A stretch of DNA of 64,000 bases, taken from assembly GCA_023910675.1 (NCBI GenBank), contig JAAVWC010000005.1:62001-126000 (forward strand), read 5' to 3'. This DNA comes from Gemmatimonas sp. (GTDB taxonomy: Bacteria; Gemmatimonadota; Gemmatimonadetes; Gemmatimonadales; Gemmatimonadaceae). The translations under genes were made by a program, and so were the position numbers. Under the pieces are notes generated by a model that did no database searches, was not told where the DNA came from, and was given only the letters and a program-made list of their open reading frames with translations. Positions 32,262-42,263 of this stretch are shown one piece after another; the first letter of the stretch is position 1, and every line of letters begins with the position of its first letter.

Positions 32262-33890
32262 ATGCCCATCCCGTTCGCCGTTCTGCTGCTCATCCCGCTG
32301 ACGTATCTGTCGGCGGCGCTGATGCCGCGCGCGCGTCTGGTGCCAGTCGGCCCGCAACAACCCATCGCGCCCGTCGCTGCCGGCGTGGCAGTGCTGCTCT
32401 CGCTGGTTGCGGCGGCGCTGCTCGTGGTGAACGGTCCCGTTTCCGGCCTCGTACACGTTGGGGCGCTGCCGCTGTCGGCCGGCCCGTTCGCGTTGTCGCT
32501 TCGCCTCGACGCGGTCACGGTGGTCATGCTGCTCCTCGTGAACAGCATTGGCCTGGTCATTCTGCGTTTCTCGCGTCGCTATCTCGACGGCGAACCGATG
32601 CAGGCGCGCTACTTCCGTTCGTTTCTCGCCACACTCGTGGCGGTGTCGTTGCTGGTCATCACCAACAATCTTGGCGTGCTGGCGCTCGCGTGGACAGCAT
32701 CGAGCATCACGGTGCACCAGCTGCTGGAGTTCTACGCCGATCGTCCGTCGGCACTCATTGCCGCACACAAGAAGTTTCTCATTGCGCGAGTAGCCGACCT
32801 TGCCATCATCGGAGCATTCGCGTTGCTGTTCAAGGCGCTGGGTACGCTGGAGATTGACGTAGTGCTGGCGCGTGCCACCGAGTGGACGACGGCAGCCGAG
32901 ACCCCGGCGCTGGTGAAGATTGCGGGCGTGATGCTCGCCGCCGGTGTCGTGCTGCGTTCGGCGCAGTTGCCATTTCACGGATGGCTCATTCAGGTCATGG
33001 AAGCGCCAACTCCCGTCTCGGCGCTGCTGCACGCGGGGATCGTGAACATTGGCGGCTTCATCATGATCCGCCTGTCAGGGCTCATGGGTCAGCTCGATGC
33101 CGCACAGCTGCTGTTGGTGCTGGTCGGCACGCTGACGGCGACGCTCGCCGGCCTGGTAATGATGACACGTGTGAGCGTGAAGGTGGCGCTCGCGTGGTCG
33201 ACCTGTGCACAGATGGGCTTCATGTTGCTCGAGTGCGGACTTGGTGCGTATTCGCTGGCGCTGCTCCACCTCGTGGCGCACTCGCTGTACAAGGCGCATG
33301 CGTTTCTGTCGTCGGGGCGCACGGTGGAAGCGTACCTGCGTCGCAACATGACGACCGCGACGCCGTGGTCGACGCGCGCGTGGCTTGCCGGTGGTGGCGC
33401 GGCGCTGCTGTTGCTCACTGCTGCGACCGTCGCGTTCGGTTTGCATACCAGCGGGGAGCCGACGCTGCTGATCATGAGCTTCATTCTGGCGCTCGCCCTC
33501 GCGCCGGCGCTGGCCCGCGCCGTGGTGGCGCGTGATCGCTCCACGCTCCCGCTCATTGGCGCTTCTGTCGCGCTGTCGCTCGTGTACGCGGCGGGCCACT
33601 GGGCCATGGGGCTCATTGTGGCGCCGGTGGGTGCATCGGAGGTAACGGTGATCGCGAGTGCCGCCGTGGTGGTCCTGGCTTTCGCCGTACTCTTTGTGGT
33701 ACAGACGGCGGTGCTTACGGCGCCGCGCGGACCGTTTGCGCGCGGCTTCTATCCGGCCTGCTTTGCCGGCTTCTACCTCGACGAAGTCTTCACGCGGCTC
33801 ACGTTCAGGGTGTGGCCACCGTCGCCAGAGCGTCGGGCCGCTCGCATGAGCGCCTCGCGTGAACGCGCCATGGCGGATGTCTCTGCATGA
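32262..33890 (+). CDS. dabB: DabB, membrane subunit of inorganic carbon transporter
   Basis: 542 residues, a proton-conducting subunit of the NuoL/MrpA type with about 14 membrane helices. Conserved stretches are LLVITNNLGVLALAW, HKKFLIARVADLAII, QLPFHGWLIQVMEAPTPVSALLHAGIVNIGGF and LHLVAHSLYKAHAFLSSG. As partner of DabA it uses the proton gradient to drive vectorial CO2 hydration. The start at 32262 follows CGGAG; the stop overlaps dabA by 4 bp. Confidence 0.9.
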   Translation: MPIPFAVLLLIPLTYLSAALMPRARLVPVGPQQPIAPVAAGVAVLLSLVAAALLVVNGPVSGLVHVGALPLSAGPFALSLRLDAVTVVMLLLVNSIGLVILRFSRRYLDGEPMQARYFRSFLATLVAVSLLVITNNLGVLALAWTASSITVHQLLEFYADRPSALIAAHKKFLIARVADLAIIGAFALLFKALGTLEIDVVLARATEWTTAAETPALVKIAGVMLAAGVVLRSAQLPFHGWLIQVMEAPTPVSALLHAGIVNIGGFIMIRLSGLMGQLDAAQLLLVLVGTLTATLAGLVMMTRVSVKVALAWSTCAQMGFMLLECGLGAYSLALLHLVAHSLYKAHAFLSSGRTVEAYLRRNMTTATPWSTRAWLAGGGAALLLLTAATVAFGLHTSGEPTLLIMSFILALALAPALARAVVARDRSTLPLIGASVALSLVYAAGHWAMGLIVAPVGASEVTVIASAAVVVLAFAVLFVVQTAVLTAPRGPFARGFYPACFAGFYLDEVFTRLTFRVWPPSPERRAARMSASRERAMADVSA

Positions 33891-36343
33891 GCATGCCTCA
33901 CACGACCGTTGCCGATGCGGTGATCGCGGCCTGCGCGCGCATCGCGCCCACATGGCCGCTCGACCGCATGATTGCGGTGAATCCCTATTGGGGATTCGTG
34001 GGGCAGTCCATCGAAGATGCGGCAGCGGAGTTGGCCGCGATGACGGGCACGACGTTGCTGATGCGGCGCAGTTGGTTCCGTGCGCAGTGGCGGGCGCGCC
34101 GCTTCGCTGCGCGGCACTTGGACGTTGCGCTGGCGGTTGCCGGCGACGGTGCAACGCGAGCGCCTGAGCTCATCACCCTGCTCGACGCAGCGACCACGGC
34201 CGACGACGATGCGCTACTGCCGCGCGCCCTCGTTACCGATGTGGCCGACATTGGCCGTGATCTCGCACACGCGATGTCGTGGAGCGAGTTCGTCACGCGC
34301 CACATCAGCCAGGCCTGCGCGGCATACTTCGATGAAGGACAGGCGCAGTGGGGACCCGCCCGTGATGACGGGCTCTGGCGCTGTTGGCGCGCGCTCGCCA
34401 TGCATGACGGCAGCCCGCGTCTGCTCATGGCCTTGCACGGATTTCGTGAAGCGGCGGTCGCGCTGCCCGACAACCCGCATGAACTCATTGCGGAAGCACT
34501 CGACGCACTCAACGTCGCGCCCGCGCACCGTGAGGAGTACCTCACGGCGCTGCTCTTGTCAGTGAACGGCTGGGCTTCTGCGTGTGCCTATCGACGGTGG
34601 GAAGCGCGACTCGCCAAGCACGACGACGAACAGATCGTGCATCTGCTTGCCGTGCGCCTCGCGTGGGAGCTGCTGCTGTATCGGTTGGCCAACCCCGCGG
34701 CGCTGCCGCAGGCGTGGCAGAACGCGCAGCGTGCGTGGCCCACGGCGAAGTCGGAGATGGTCAACGCGCAGCAACAGGACTGGTTGCTGCAGCGCGCCCT
34801 CGAAGCCGCGTATCAGGAAGACACCGTGCGTCGTTTGTCGGAGGCGCCACGCAGTGCGCCAGCCAGCGCGCCCACCGCGCAAGCCGTGTTCTGCATCGAC
34901 GTGCGCTCGGAGCTGTTCCGACGGGCGCTCGAGAGTGCGGCGCCCGCGGTGCAGACGCTTGGTTTTGCCGGGTTCTTTGGTCTGCCGGTCGCCTATGCCC
35001 CCATCACGGGCGCGCCGCGCGCGCAGCTGCCGGGGTTGCTGTCGCCGAACATGCACATCGTGGATGTCGATCAGCAAACCCGCGCACGTGTCGTGGCCAA
35101 CGGCTCGCGGCCATGGGCGTCGACCATCAAGGAGCTCGGCACGCTTGCCGGCTCGGCGTTCTCGTTCGTCGAGTCGGCGGGGTTGGGATGGGCCGCGGCG
35201 CTGGTGCGTGATGGTTTTGGTCGTGGCGAACGGACCGGCGATGTGTTGCGCGAAACGATGCCCACGCAATCGGCAGTGGTGCCGGAGCTGTCGACGTTCG
35301 CCGCAACCGGCGCCCCGGTCGATCTGTCGTCGCGGGTGTCGCTCGCGGCGGGTGTGTTGCGTGCGATGAACCTTGCGCGCGACTTCGCACCGCTTGTGGC
35401 GCTCATCGGTCACGGTGCCTCGACGCAGAACAACCCGCAGGCGGCGGGGTTGTACTGTGGCGCGTGCGGCGGTCAAACGGGTGAAGTGAACGCGCGCGCG
35501 CTCGCGTCGCTGCTGAACGACGAGCAGGTGCGGGCCGGCCTCAGGGCCGAGGGCATCGACGTGAAGGACACCCTGTTCATTGGTGGACTGCACGATACGA
35601 CCACCGATGACGTGCACCTCTATGAGGGCGACGTGCGTGTGTGGGTGCACCGCCAATCGCTTCTCGCGTTTCGCGAGCAGCTGGATGCCGCGGGGCGCAT
35701 CGCGCGACGCGAGCGTGCACCGTCGCTTGGCCTTGGTGACATGCCCGATGCGAAGCTCGACGACGCCATTCGCGCGCGCGCTGCGGATTGGTCGGAAGTG
35801 CGCCCGGAGTGGGGGCTCGCCGGCAATGCGGCGTTCATCGTGGCGCCGCGTGCGCGCACGCGTGGAGTGAATCTCGCGGGGCGATCGTTCCTGCACGAGT
35901 ACACGTGGCAGGACGATACCGGCTATGCGGTGCTCGAGCTCATCATGACCGCGCCCATGGTGGTGACGCATTGGATCAACATGCAGTACCACGCGTCAAC
36001 GGTAGACCCCCTGCGCTACGGCAGCGGCAACAAGGTGCTGCACAATGTGGTGGGCGGTCACATTGGCGTGATGGAAGGCGCCGGCGGTGATCTGCGCATT
36101 GGTCTCGCGTGGCAGTCGGTACACGATGGCACGCGCGAACGCCACGAGCCGCTACGTCTGTCGGTGTTCATCGATGCTCCCGCCGACGCGATCGAGGGCA
36201 TCATCGCCAAGCATGCCGTCGTGCGCGACCTCGTGAACAACGGCTGGCTTTTCCTGCATCGCTTTGCCGATGATGGCGAAGTCCACCAGCGCGTGCGGAA
36301 TACCTGGGCACCGGTGCAGGTGGCGGAAGCAGGAGTGATGTAA
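33887..36343 (+). CDS. dabA: DabA, carbonic-anhydrase-like subunit (DUF2309)
   Basis: 818 residues. The zinc site seen in DabA is intact: Cys336 and Asp338 in VFCIDVRSE, His509 in LIGHGASTQNNP and Cys524 in GLYCGACGG. AVNPYWGF near the N-terminus and GFAGFFGLPVAY are family hallmarks. Together with DabB it accumulates bicarbonate in the cytoplasm. No RuBisCO or carboxysome gene is in the window, so the bicarbonate may serve anaplerotic carboxylation in a low-CO2 niche. The stop abuts the stop of the opposite-strand YdeI gene with no gap. Confidence 0.92.
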   Translation: MSMPHTTVADAVIAACARIAPTWPLDRMIAVNPYWGFVGQSIEDAAAELAAMTGTTLLMRRSWFRAQWRARRFAARHLDVALAVAGDGATRAPELITLLDAATTADDDALLPRALVTDVADIGRDLAHAMSWSEFVTRHISQACAAYFDEGQAQWGPARDDGLWRCWRALAMHDGSPRLLMALHGFREAAVALPDNPHELIAEALDALNVAPAHREEYLTALLLSVNGWASACAYRRWEARLAKHDDEQIVHLLAVRLAWELLLYRLANPAALPQAWQNAQRAWPTAKSEMVNAQQQDWLLQRALEAAYQEDTVRRLSEAPRSAPASAPTAQAVFCIDVRSELFRRALESAAPAVQTLGFAGFFGLPVAYAPITGAPRAQLPGLLSPNMHIVDVDQQTRARVVANGSRPWASTIKELGTLAGSAFSFVESAGLGWAAALVRDGFGRGERTGDVLRETMPTQSAVVPELSTFAATGAPVDLSSRVSLAAGVLRAMNLARDFAPLVALIGHGASTQNNPQAAGLYCGACGGQTGEVNARALASLLNDEQVRAGLRAEGIDVKDTLFIGGLHDTTTDDVHLYEGDVRVWVHRQSLLAFREQLDAAGRIARRERAPSLGLGDMPDAKLDDAIRARAADWSEVRPEWGLAGNAAFIVAPRARTRGVNLAGRSFLHEYTWQDDTGYAVLELIMTAPMVVTHWINMQYHASTVDPLRYGSGNKVLHNVVGGHIGVMEGAGGDLRIGLAWQSVHDGTRERHEPLRLSVFIDAPADAIEGIIAKHAVVRDLVNNGWLFLHRFADDGEVHQRVRNTWAPVQVAEAGVM

Positions 36344-36916
36344 CTACTCCGCGTCGACCAATCGCCCGCCATCGTTCCAGCCGCCGAATAGCTTGCCGGC
36401 CACGCTCTTCTCGATCAGGCTGTTCAGGCGTTTGGTGAACTCGAGCGGAACGCGGCGCTGCTCTTCCACGTAGCCGGCGCGTACGCGTCGGTAGAGCGGC
36501 GGTGCCGCCGCAAAAAAATCCCACGCGCCAGCGGCGACAAGCGCGCGCCGTATGTCGTCGGCCAGCACGAACGGCACATCCAGATCGGGGAGCGTGGCGC
36601 GTCCGGCGTCGGTCATGAGCCCCAGCGCGATGAGACGTCGCGCGCGTGCCTTATTCAGTTCCGTCCAGTTGCTCTTGGCGCGGCGAGGAGAGAAGCGCTG
36701 TACCCGTTCGGTGGGGTTGAGGCGTTTGGCGATGCTGTCGATCCATCCAAAGCAGAGCGCTTCTTCGACCGCGTCGAGGTAGTCCACCGTGGGGACGTCG
36801 GGGCGGTCATCGGAAACCAGCCAGACTTCCCGTTTGTCGGCGTGGTGCGCGATGAGCCACTCGCGCCACGCGGCGCGAGTGGGAGCCTTGAGGGTTTCGC
36901 CGACAGTGATGGGCAT
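36344..36916 (-). CDS. YdeI/OmpD-associated family protein
   Basis: 190 residues from MPITVGETL at 36916. Family marks are TRAAWREWLIAHHADKREVWLV, DYLDAVEEALCFGWIDSIAKR, RFSPRRAKSNWTELNKARARRL and a closing helix pair. Members are found next to porin or bacteriocin-protection genes; biochemical role is unclear. Convergent with dabA. Confidence 0.82.
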   Translation of the reverse strand: MPITVGETLKAPTRAAWREWLIAHHADKREVWLVSDDRPDVPTVDYLDAVEEALCFGWIDSIAKRLNPTERVQRFSPRRAKSNWTELNKARARRLIALGLMTDAGRATLPDLDVPFVLADDIRRALVAAGAWDFFAAAPPLYRRVRAGYVEEQRRVPLEFTKRLNSLIEKSVAGKLFGGWNDGGRLVDAE

Positions 36917-36979
36917 GGGGCGGCAGGTGGGGTGAATCGGCCATTCCGCGTTGCTGCTGTACGATAGCACCGCACCCTA

Positions 36980-38329
36980 TCAACGCACTTCCGGCGCTCC
37001 CGTGGCCTGCATCAGCGTCACTACCGCTTTGGCGTACGCAGTCCAGTACTCCACGTGCGTACGCTCCGCCTCCAGCAGCGTGCGCTGATCATCGAGGACC
37101 GCTCGGTAGTCTGCCAATCCGCTGGTGAATCGCGACTGTGACAGCGACACCATGGCCTGATACCCCGAGACGGATTCGCGCTGACGCTTGAGGCGCTCTT
37201 CGAATTCCCGCACGCGGGCAAACGCGACTTCCACGTCAGATGCCGCGTCACGCACGGCCTGACGCCACTCGATCTCGCGCTGGCTGAGTTGCGCTTGGCG
37301 CACACTCACCTGCGCGCGACCGGCTCGCGTGGGCACGTTGATGGCGAGCGAGGGCCCGAACGACCACGTGGGCACCCAGCTGCTTTCGTTCGTGCGGTTG
37401 CGGCCCGTGCTTCCGGCCAGCGAGAGACTCGGGCGCAAGGCTCGCTTGGCTGCCTCCACACGTGCGGCGGCCGCCACCACTCGCGACTCAGCAGCGCGGA
37501 CATCCGGGCGCAAGCGCAACCAATCGGCCGGGATTCCGTTCTCGGGGACTTGCACGCGTACTTCGAGACGTGCCGTCAGTGCGACGACCGAGTCGACCCA
37601 CACGATGGAGCTCCCTGTGAGCGCGGCCAGATCGGCCAGCAGCTCGGCACGACGGGCGCGTACGGTGGTCAACTGCACGAGCACGTTGCGTTCGTCGCCA
37701 TCGGCACGAAGGGAATCGCTGCCGCCGTTCAAGCCGACGCGCGCGCGACTCGCCTCGAGCGACCGTGCGGTACGACGCGCCATGCGTTGCGCTTCGAGTA
37801 CCGCTACCTCGTGCGACGTACTGAGGACATCGAAGTAGACACGCGCGATCTCCGCCACGGTAGTGCGTCGCACGTCGGCCGCATCGTACGCCGCCGTAAT
37901 CCCGTCGGCCACACCCGCCGCACGCTCCTTTCGCAAGCGACCAAAGAGATCCAATTCCCATGAGGCCGTGGTGGACACGCTCGCCACGGTGGTAGAGATG
38001 GCCCCGAAGTTACCGATCACCTGTTCCGATCTGGTATACGAGGCAGTCGGCGACACGTTCGGATCCCAATTGGCATTGGTCCCGCGCATCGTGGCGCGCG
38101 CTTCGGCCAGTCGGGCGATCGACAGCTGAATATCGGGGCTGTTCTTCAACGCGGCGTCAACGAGCGTATCGAGCGCCGGCAAGCCAAACCCTCGCCACCA
38201 CCCCGCGTTGGAGTCGGCGGCCGTCGCGACCGGGACCGGTGACATGGACGGCTGGCTGCGGCCGCCGCACGCCGCGCTCAGCAGGAGCGCGCACACCCCC
38301 ACGGCAAATCGGTGCTGACGCGTGATCAT
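36980..38329 (-). CDS. outer-membrane efflux lipoprotein (TolC/NodT family)
   Basis: 449 residues with a lipoprotein signal ending LLLSAACGG. Two repeats of the OEP fold are visible (LVDAALKNSPDIQLSIARLAEARA; WLRLRPDVRAAESRVVAAAARVEAAK), and the C-terminal part contains SQSRFTSGLADYRAVLDDQRTL. It forms the outer-membrane channel of the tripartite exporter whose adaptor, ATPase and permease are encoded immediately upstream. Overlaps the adaptor gene by 4 bp. Confidence 0.92.
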   Translation of the reverse strand: MITRQHRFAVGVCALLLSAACGGRSQPSMSPVPVATAADSNAGWWRGFGLPALDTLVDAALKNSPDIQLSIARLAEARATMRGTNANWDPNVSPTASYTRSEQVIGNFGAISTTVASVSTTASWELDLFGRLRKERAAGVADGITAAYDAADVRRTTVAEIARVYFDVLSTSHEVAVLEAQRMARRTARSLEASRARVGLNGGSDSLRADGDERNVLVQLTTVRARRAELLADLAALTGSSIVWVDSVVALTARLEVRVQVPENGIPADWLRLRPDVRAAESRVVAAAARVEAAKRALRPSLSLAGSTGRNRTNESSWVPTWSFGPSLAINVPTRAGRAQVSVRQAQLSQREIEWRQAVRDAASDVEVAFARVREFEERLKRQRESVSGYQAMVSLSQSRFTSGLADYRAVLDDQRTLLEAERTHVEYWTAYAKAVVTLMQATGAPEVR

Positions 38330-39309
38330 TGCCCCTCCGTCTTGGGTTTGACGATCTCCACGATCACATCGACCTGCTGCCCCACATAGAGCGGCAAGCG
38401 ATCCGACGGCAGCGAGTAGACCAGCTGCAGCACGCGGGTGTCTACACGCTCCGTCGAGGCACCGGTGAGTGACGTTTTGGGGCGCACGTAGCGTTCGGTA
38501 TACTCGTACTCCAAGTCGGCCGTGAGGCGATCATTGCCGCGCATGATGAGGCGCGCACGCGTGCCGGCGCGAATGCGCCAGGCATCGTTCTCGTCGATAT
38601 CCACCCGCACGTGGAGCCGATCGACACGACCCAGCCGGATGGGCGCATTGCTGCCGCTTCCGCCTACCGCTTCACCGGGACGCGCCGAGACACTCAACAC
38701 GGTGCCGTTCATGGGCGCCCGCACCACGCGTTCACGCTGCGCCACCTGCGCCGCCTCCAGCTCGGCCGTGCGCGCCTGCACTCTCGCGGACGCGGTGGCG
38801 ACCTGCGCCTGCGCCAAACGGAGCGCGCTCCGGCGGGTCGTGCGCTCTTCGTCGCTCACGGCGCGCGGGTCGTCCACCATGCTCACACGTTGCTCTTCGA
38901 GTGTGGCCTTGTTGACGGACTCCTGCAGCTCCGTCAGCTCCGCGCGTGTCACCGCGAGTGCGGCGTGGCGCGTGGCCACTTCCGCCTGTGATGCGCGCTG
39001 GTCGAGGGTGAACAGCGGGTCGCCAGCCTTCACGTCATCGCCCACCTGCACGTGTACGGCCGACAGCACCCCCGCAGCTGGTGCCGCGACCAGCACGTCT
39101 TTATGAGCCGACTCGATGAGTGCCGCCCCGGAGACATAGTCGCGAAACGGGATAGCGGGTGGTGGCGAGGAGCGCACCGCAGCCGTCTGCGCTGCCGGTG
39201 TCGACGACAAAGAGACGAGCAACGCGATGAGCGTTCCCGCAATGGCGAGGGCATGCAACACGTGACGGCTGCCGAGGGTGCGCGCGCGCGCAAGAGTACT
39301 GGTACGCAT
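38326..39309 (-). CDS. periplasmic adaptor (HlyD/DevB family)
   Basis: 327 residues. An N-terminal membrane helix (VLHALAIAGTLIALLVSL), a split lipoyl domain (VAAPAAGVLSAVHVQVGDDVKAGDPLFTLD and VRAPMNGTVLSVSARPGEAV), a helical hairpin in between (about 100-205), and a beta-barrel with LHVRVDIDENDAWRI. It bridges the inner-membrane ABC permease and the outer-membrane channel. AGAGAT precedes the ATG. Confidence 0.9.
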   Translation of the reverse strand: MRTSTLARARTLGSRHVLHALAIAGTLIALLVSLSSTPAAQTAAVRSSPPPAIPFRDYVSGAALIESAHKDVLVAAPAAGVLSAVHVQVGDDVKAGDPLFTLDQRASQAEVATRHAALAVTRAELTELQESVNKATLEEQRVSMVDDPRAVSDEERTTRRSALRLAQAQVATASARVQARTAELEAAQVAQRERVVRAPMNGTVLSVSARPGEAVGGSGSNAPIRLGRVDRLHVRVDIDENDAWRIRAGTRARLIMRGNDRLTADLEYEYTERYVRPKTSLTGASTERVDTRVLQLVYSLPSDRLPLYVGQQVDVIVEIVKPKTEGQ

Positions 39310-39318
39310 GGGATCTCT

Positions 39319-40107
39319 TCAGTGAGCGTTCAGCGCTGTTGCTGCGGAATCCGCAGACGAGCGCGTGGAGTGTTGCAGAGCGTCGGTGCTTTCCACTGCC
39401 GTGATGCGTCCATCTTCCATGTGGCAGGTGCGGTCGGCATACGAGAGAATGCGATTGTCGTGCGTGACGATGATGACACACCGATCGGGGCGAACGATTC
39501 GCTCCCGCAGCAGCGTCATGACCGATTGACCGGCGCGGTGATCTAGCGCGCTGGTGGGCTCGTCGCACACCACCAGTCGCGGCTCGTGCACCACCGCGCG
39601 GGCAATCGCGACGCGTTGCTGTTGTCCGCCGGAGAGTTGGTTGGGGCGATATCCCGTTCGATCGCCGAGCCCCAACGCGTCGAGTTCGTGCCGCGCCCGC
39701 TCCACCGCGCGCGGCATGGGGACGCCGGCAATGAGCAGCGGAATCGCGGCGTTTTCGGCAGCCGTGAGTGTCGGAATGAGTTGGTACTGCTGAAAGCAGA
39801 ACCCGATCATGCGCTGACGAAACTGCGTGCGCGCGACGGCATTGATGGCGGTGATGGTGGTGCCGAACACGGTGCAGTCTCCAGCGTCTGCATCGAGCAT
39901 GGCCGCCAGGATTTGAATGAGCGTGGTTTTGCCGCACCCCGACGGACCGAGCAGCATGGCGATTTCGCCGGCGGGGAGTTCGAGATCTACGCCCTGCAGC
40001 ACCGGGACACGTCCGGTGGCGCTGTCAAAGCCGCGCGTAACGCCGCGACATTCGACGGCGAGCGGCATGGCCGCTGTGGTGTTGGCGTGTGCTGTGAACG
40101 AGGACAT
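39319..40107 (-). CDS. ABC transporter ATPase (LolD/DevA type)
   Basis: 262 residues. Walker [11 protein letters not shown]-loop FQQYQLIP, signature [14 protein letters not shown], Walker [13 protein letters not shown] and switch His in IIVTHDNRI are all intact. Nine bases separate its stop from the adaptor ATG and three bases separate the permease stop from its start, so the genes are co-translated. Supplies energy for the DevBCA/MacB-like exporter. Confidence 0.93.
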   Translation of the reverse strand: MSSFTAHANTTAAMPLAVECRGVTRGFDSATGRVPVLQGVDLELPAGEIAMLLGPSGCGKTTLIQILAAMLDADAGDCTVFGTTITAINAVARTQFRQRMIGFCFQQYQLIPTLTAAENAAIPLLIAGVPMPRAVERARHELDALGLGDRTGYRPNQLSGGQQQRVAIARAVVHEPRLVVCDEPTSALDHRAGQSVMTLLRERIVRPDRCVIIVTHDNRILSYADRTCHMEDGRITAVESTDALQHSTRSSADSAATALNAH

Positions 40108-40110
40108 GGA

Positions 40111-41235
40111 TCAGCCCCGGAACACAGCAGCCGGCTCGAGGCCGCGCAGCTTTCGAACGGAGAGCAACGCGACGGCGCCGCCCACACAGAGCATGACCGC
40201 GACGGACAGCCCGAGCTGCCATGGTGTAATGTTCGAGGTCAGTTCGGACGAGCGGGAGCCATAGGAGATCAGTGACGCCACGCCGACACCAATGCCGGTC
40301 GCAACGGCGCCCGCCATCCCCGCCTGCAGCAACACCATGCGCACGAGTTGGCCAAACGACGCGCCCATGGCCGCAATGGCACCGAAGTAGCGAATGTGAT
40401 CGATGGTGAAGTTGCGGAACGTCTGCGCGGCAATGAAAATGCCGATGAGCATCGCAATGAGGCTCGACCCGAAGAACGTGGCCATGACGCCGGAGTTCTT
40501 GAGGAACCAATCGCGTGTCATCGCGGCAAAACGCTGCGTGGGGACGGCCTGCAGGCCAGTGCTCTGCTCGATGTCGCGCGCGACCTGTTCCGCGTCGTAG
40601 CCGGGCGCGAGTTGCACCAGCACATACGACAGCATCTTGCGCTCGGCGGGTACGAAGTTGCGAATGCGCGTCCACGCGGTGTACAGGCGTGGCAGTGTCT
40701 GAAAGCCCGCCGACGCATCGTATAACCCCACCACGCGCGCACGGGTGTCGTTCAGTTCTACGGTGGCGCCCACCGTCGTGTTCTGCAGCGTGCGTGCACC
40801 GGCCCGATCGACCAGAATGGCATCACTCTCGCGCAACGCCGCCAGGCTGCTCGGCGACAGGCGTGATGGTGCGCCAATGAACGACGCCGGATCGACGGCA
40901 ATGATCTCGCAATTCTGAAACGAACCATCGGAGAGCCGCACCCGAGCCTGCCCCTTATAAAACGGCGCAGCCATCGCGACACCGGGCACTCCCCGTACGC
41001 GATACAGCATGCCGTCTACCATGGGCTTGGGCTCTTCCACGTACAGCACCTTGGGATCCATGACCCACAGATCCACGCCGCCCGTGTCGCGAATGAGCGC
41101 GGTGGTGCGTGCCATGACACCGAGCAGCGTGGCTGGCTGCTGGGTAATGACCAGCGCGGTAAAGGCGAGTGCCACTACCAAGCCGAGGTAGCGGCTGCCA
41201 TCTCGTACGAGCATGGCGATCGCGATACGTCCCAT
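40111..41235 (-). CDS. FtsX-like ABC permease (DevC type)
   Basis: 374 residues. One membrane helix near the N-terminus (GLVVALAFTALVITQQPA), a periplasmic domain of about 210 residues, then three helices at the end (MATFFGSSLIAMLIGIFIAA, VLLQAGMAGAVATGIGVGVA, LGLSVAVMLCVGGAVALLSV). This MacB/DevC topology works by mechanotransmission and exports substrates from the periplasm. Substrate unknown; glycolipid or peptide export is typical of the relatives. Confidence 0.9.
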   Translation of the reverse strand: MGRIAIAMLVRDGSRYLGLVVALAFTALVITQQPATLLGVMARTTALIRDTGGVDLWVMDPKVLYVEEPKPMVDGMLYRVRGVPGVAMAAPFYKGQARVRLSDGSFQNCEIIAVDPASFIGAPSRLSPSSLAALRESDAILVDRAGARTLQNTTVGATVELNDTRARVVGLYDASAGFQTLPRLYTAWTRIRNFVPAERKMLSYVLVQLAPGYDAEQVARDIEQSTGLQAVPTQRFAAMTRDWFLKNSGVMATFFGSSLIAMLIGIFIAAQTFRNFTIDHIRYFGAIAAMGASFGQLVRMVLLQAGMAGAVATGIGVGVASLISYGSRSSELTSNITPWQLGLSVAVMLCVGGAVALLSVRKLRGLEPAAVFRG

Positions 41236-41367
41236 GTGACTGTCCTGCCACCGGTCGTTACGCCTCGCTCAAGGCTCCGCGAACACGACGAGGTGGCCGG
41301 TGGAACACCGCCCCGCACGAGTCTGTACCGGCAGGCGGGCGACGATGTTAGGCGCGTGTCGCGCGTG

Positions 41368-41808
41368 TCAGCGGCGTCGCAGGCCCGCCGAGTCGGTCAG
41401 GGGCGCCATCTTGGCGAGCAGCGCATCACGACGTGCGCGCTGTGACGCGTCGAGTACGGTGTCGAGCGAGTCGCGCGTGATTTCGAAAATGCTGTCGAGC
41501 TCCGGACGCAGTGAGCGACGTAGCTCCTCGAGGTCCGCAATCTGTTGCGCCATGATGCGGCGCACAGCGGGCACCTGATCATCACGGAGGCTGAGCTCAC
41601 GGCGCAGCGCATCGAAGATCTCCGTGAGCTGTTCTTCCGAAGGACGCGCGAGCGGCGCTGCGGCGTTTGCACCGGGGAGTCCCAGCTGTCCGCTACGTGC
41701 GAGATACACGCGGTCGAGCGCTACGCCCGCGCCTGCGGCGGACACGAGCAGCACCACGAAGATCAACATCGCACTGCGCGGCGGACGCGCGGACGGTGGC
41801 GTGTTCAC
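41368..41808 (-). CDS. Spy/CpxP-like periplasmic protein
   Basis: 146 residues with one N-terminal membrane anchor (MLIFVVLLVSAAGAGVALDR). The rest is helical and charged: LTEIFDALRRELSLRDDQVPAVRRIM, then LEELRRSLRPELDSIFEITRDSLD, the arrangement of periplasmic metal or stress sensors related to Spy/CpxP. It overlaps the upstream anti-sigma-like gene by 4 bp and precedes the permease by 132 bp. Confidence 0.72.
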   Translation of the reverse strand: MNTPPSARPPRSAMLIFVVLLVSAAGAGVALDRVYLARSGQLGLPGANAAAPLARPSEEQLTEIFDALRRELSLRDDQVPAVRRIMAQQIADLEELRRSLRPELDSIFEITRDSLDTVLDASQRARRDALLAKMAPLTDSAGLRRR

Positions 41809-42251
41809 TGCGCCGCTCCTTTGCCGAGCATTTGCGCAGGGGTCACGTTCAGCCCAAGCGCCTCGTCCGCCAGCAGCGCGGCGCCCGTTCGTCCACCGGC
41901 GTAGGCGATGAGCGACACGGACGTGGTCGCCGCGCGTGGAGGCGTCATGGAGAGCGCGACCAGCACCGCCGCAGCTGCAGCCACGGCGGCCGCGGGAGCC
42001 CAGCGCTGCGTGCGCTGCAGGCAGAGCACGAGCCCGTTGGCCACACTGCTCCCTGCGTCGGGCGCCGGCACCGGCGATGGCACAGATGTGCGCACCGCAG
42101 ACACCGCGAGGGCGGCGGCCAGCCGTTGCTCGAGGCGCTGCAGCGACTCGGCGCTTACCGTGTGCTCGCGGTCGACGGCGGTGAGCGCCGCAGACAGGAT
42201 AGGCTCGCGCACCGGGTCGTCCGGCGGCGGCGACGTGGAATCAGTGGGCAT
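41805..42251 (-). CDS. probable anti-sigma factor, single-pass membrane protein
   Basis: 148 residues. The N-terminal half is acidic and helical (LTAVDREHTVSAESLQRLEQRL), followed by an Ala-rich membrane helix (AAAVAAAAAVLVALSM) and about 40 periplasmic residues. It lies 12 bp behind an ECF sigma factor gene, the usual place for its anti-sigma factor. No zinc-binding HxxxCxxC motif is present, so the call rests on topology and position. Confidence 0.6.
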   Translation of the reverse strand: MPTDSTSPPPDDPVREPILSAALTAVDREHTVSAESLQRLEQRLAAALAVSAVRTSVPSPVPAPDAGSSVANGLVLCLQRTQRWAPAAAVAAAAAVLVALSMTPPRAATTSVSLIAYAGGRTGAALLADEALGLNVTPAQMLGKGAAQ

Positions 42252-42263
42252 GAGGCGATCCGT

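Noticed and set aside
34559..35992. 477-codon minus-strand frame within dabA
   Set aside because: Shadow of dabA, whose metal-site residues and length are fully conserved.
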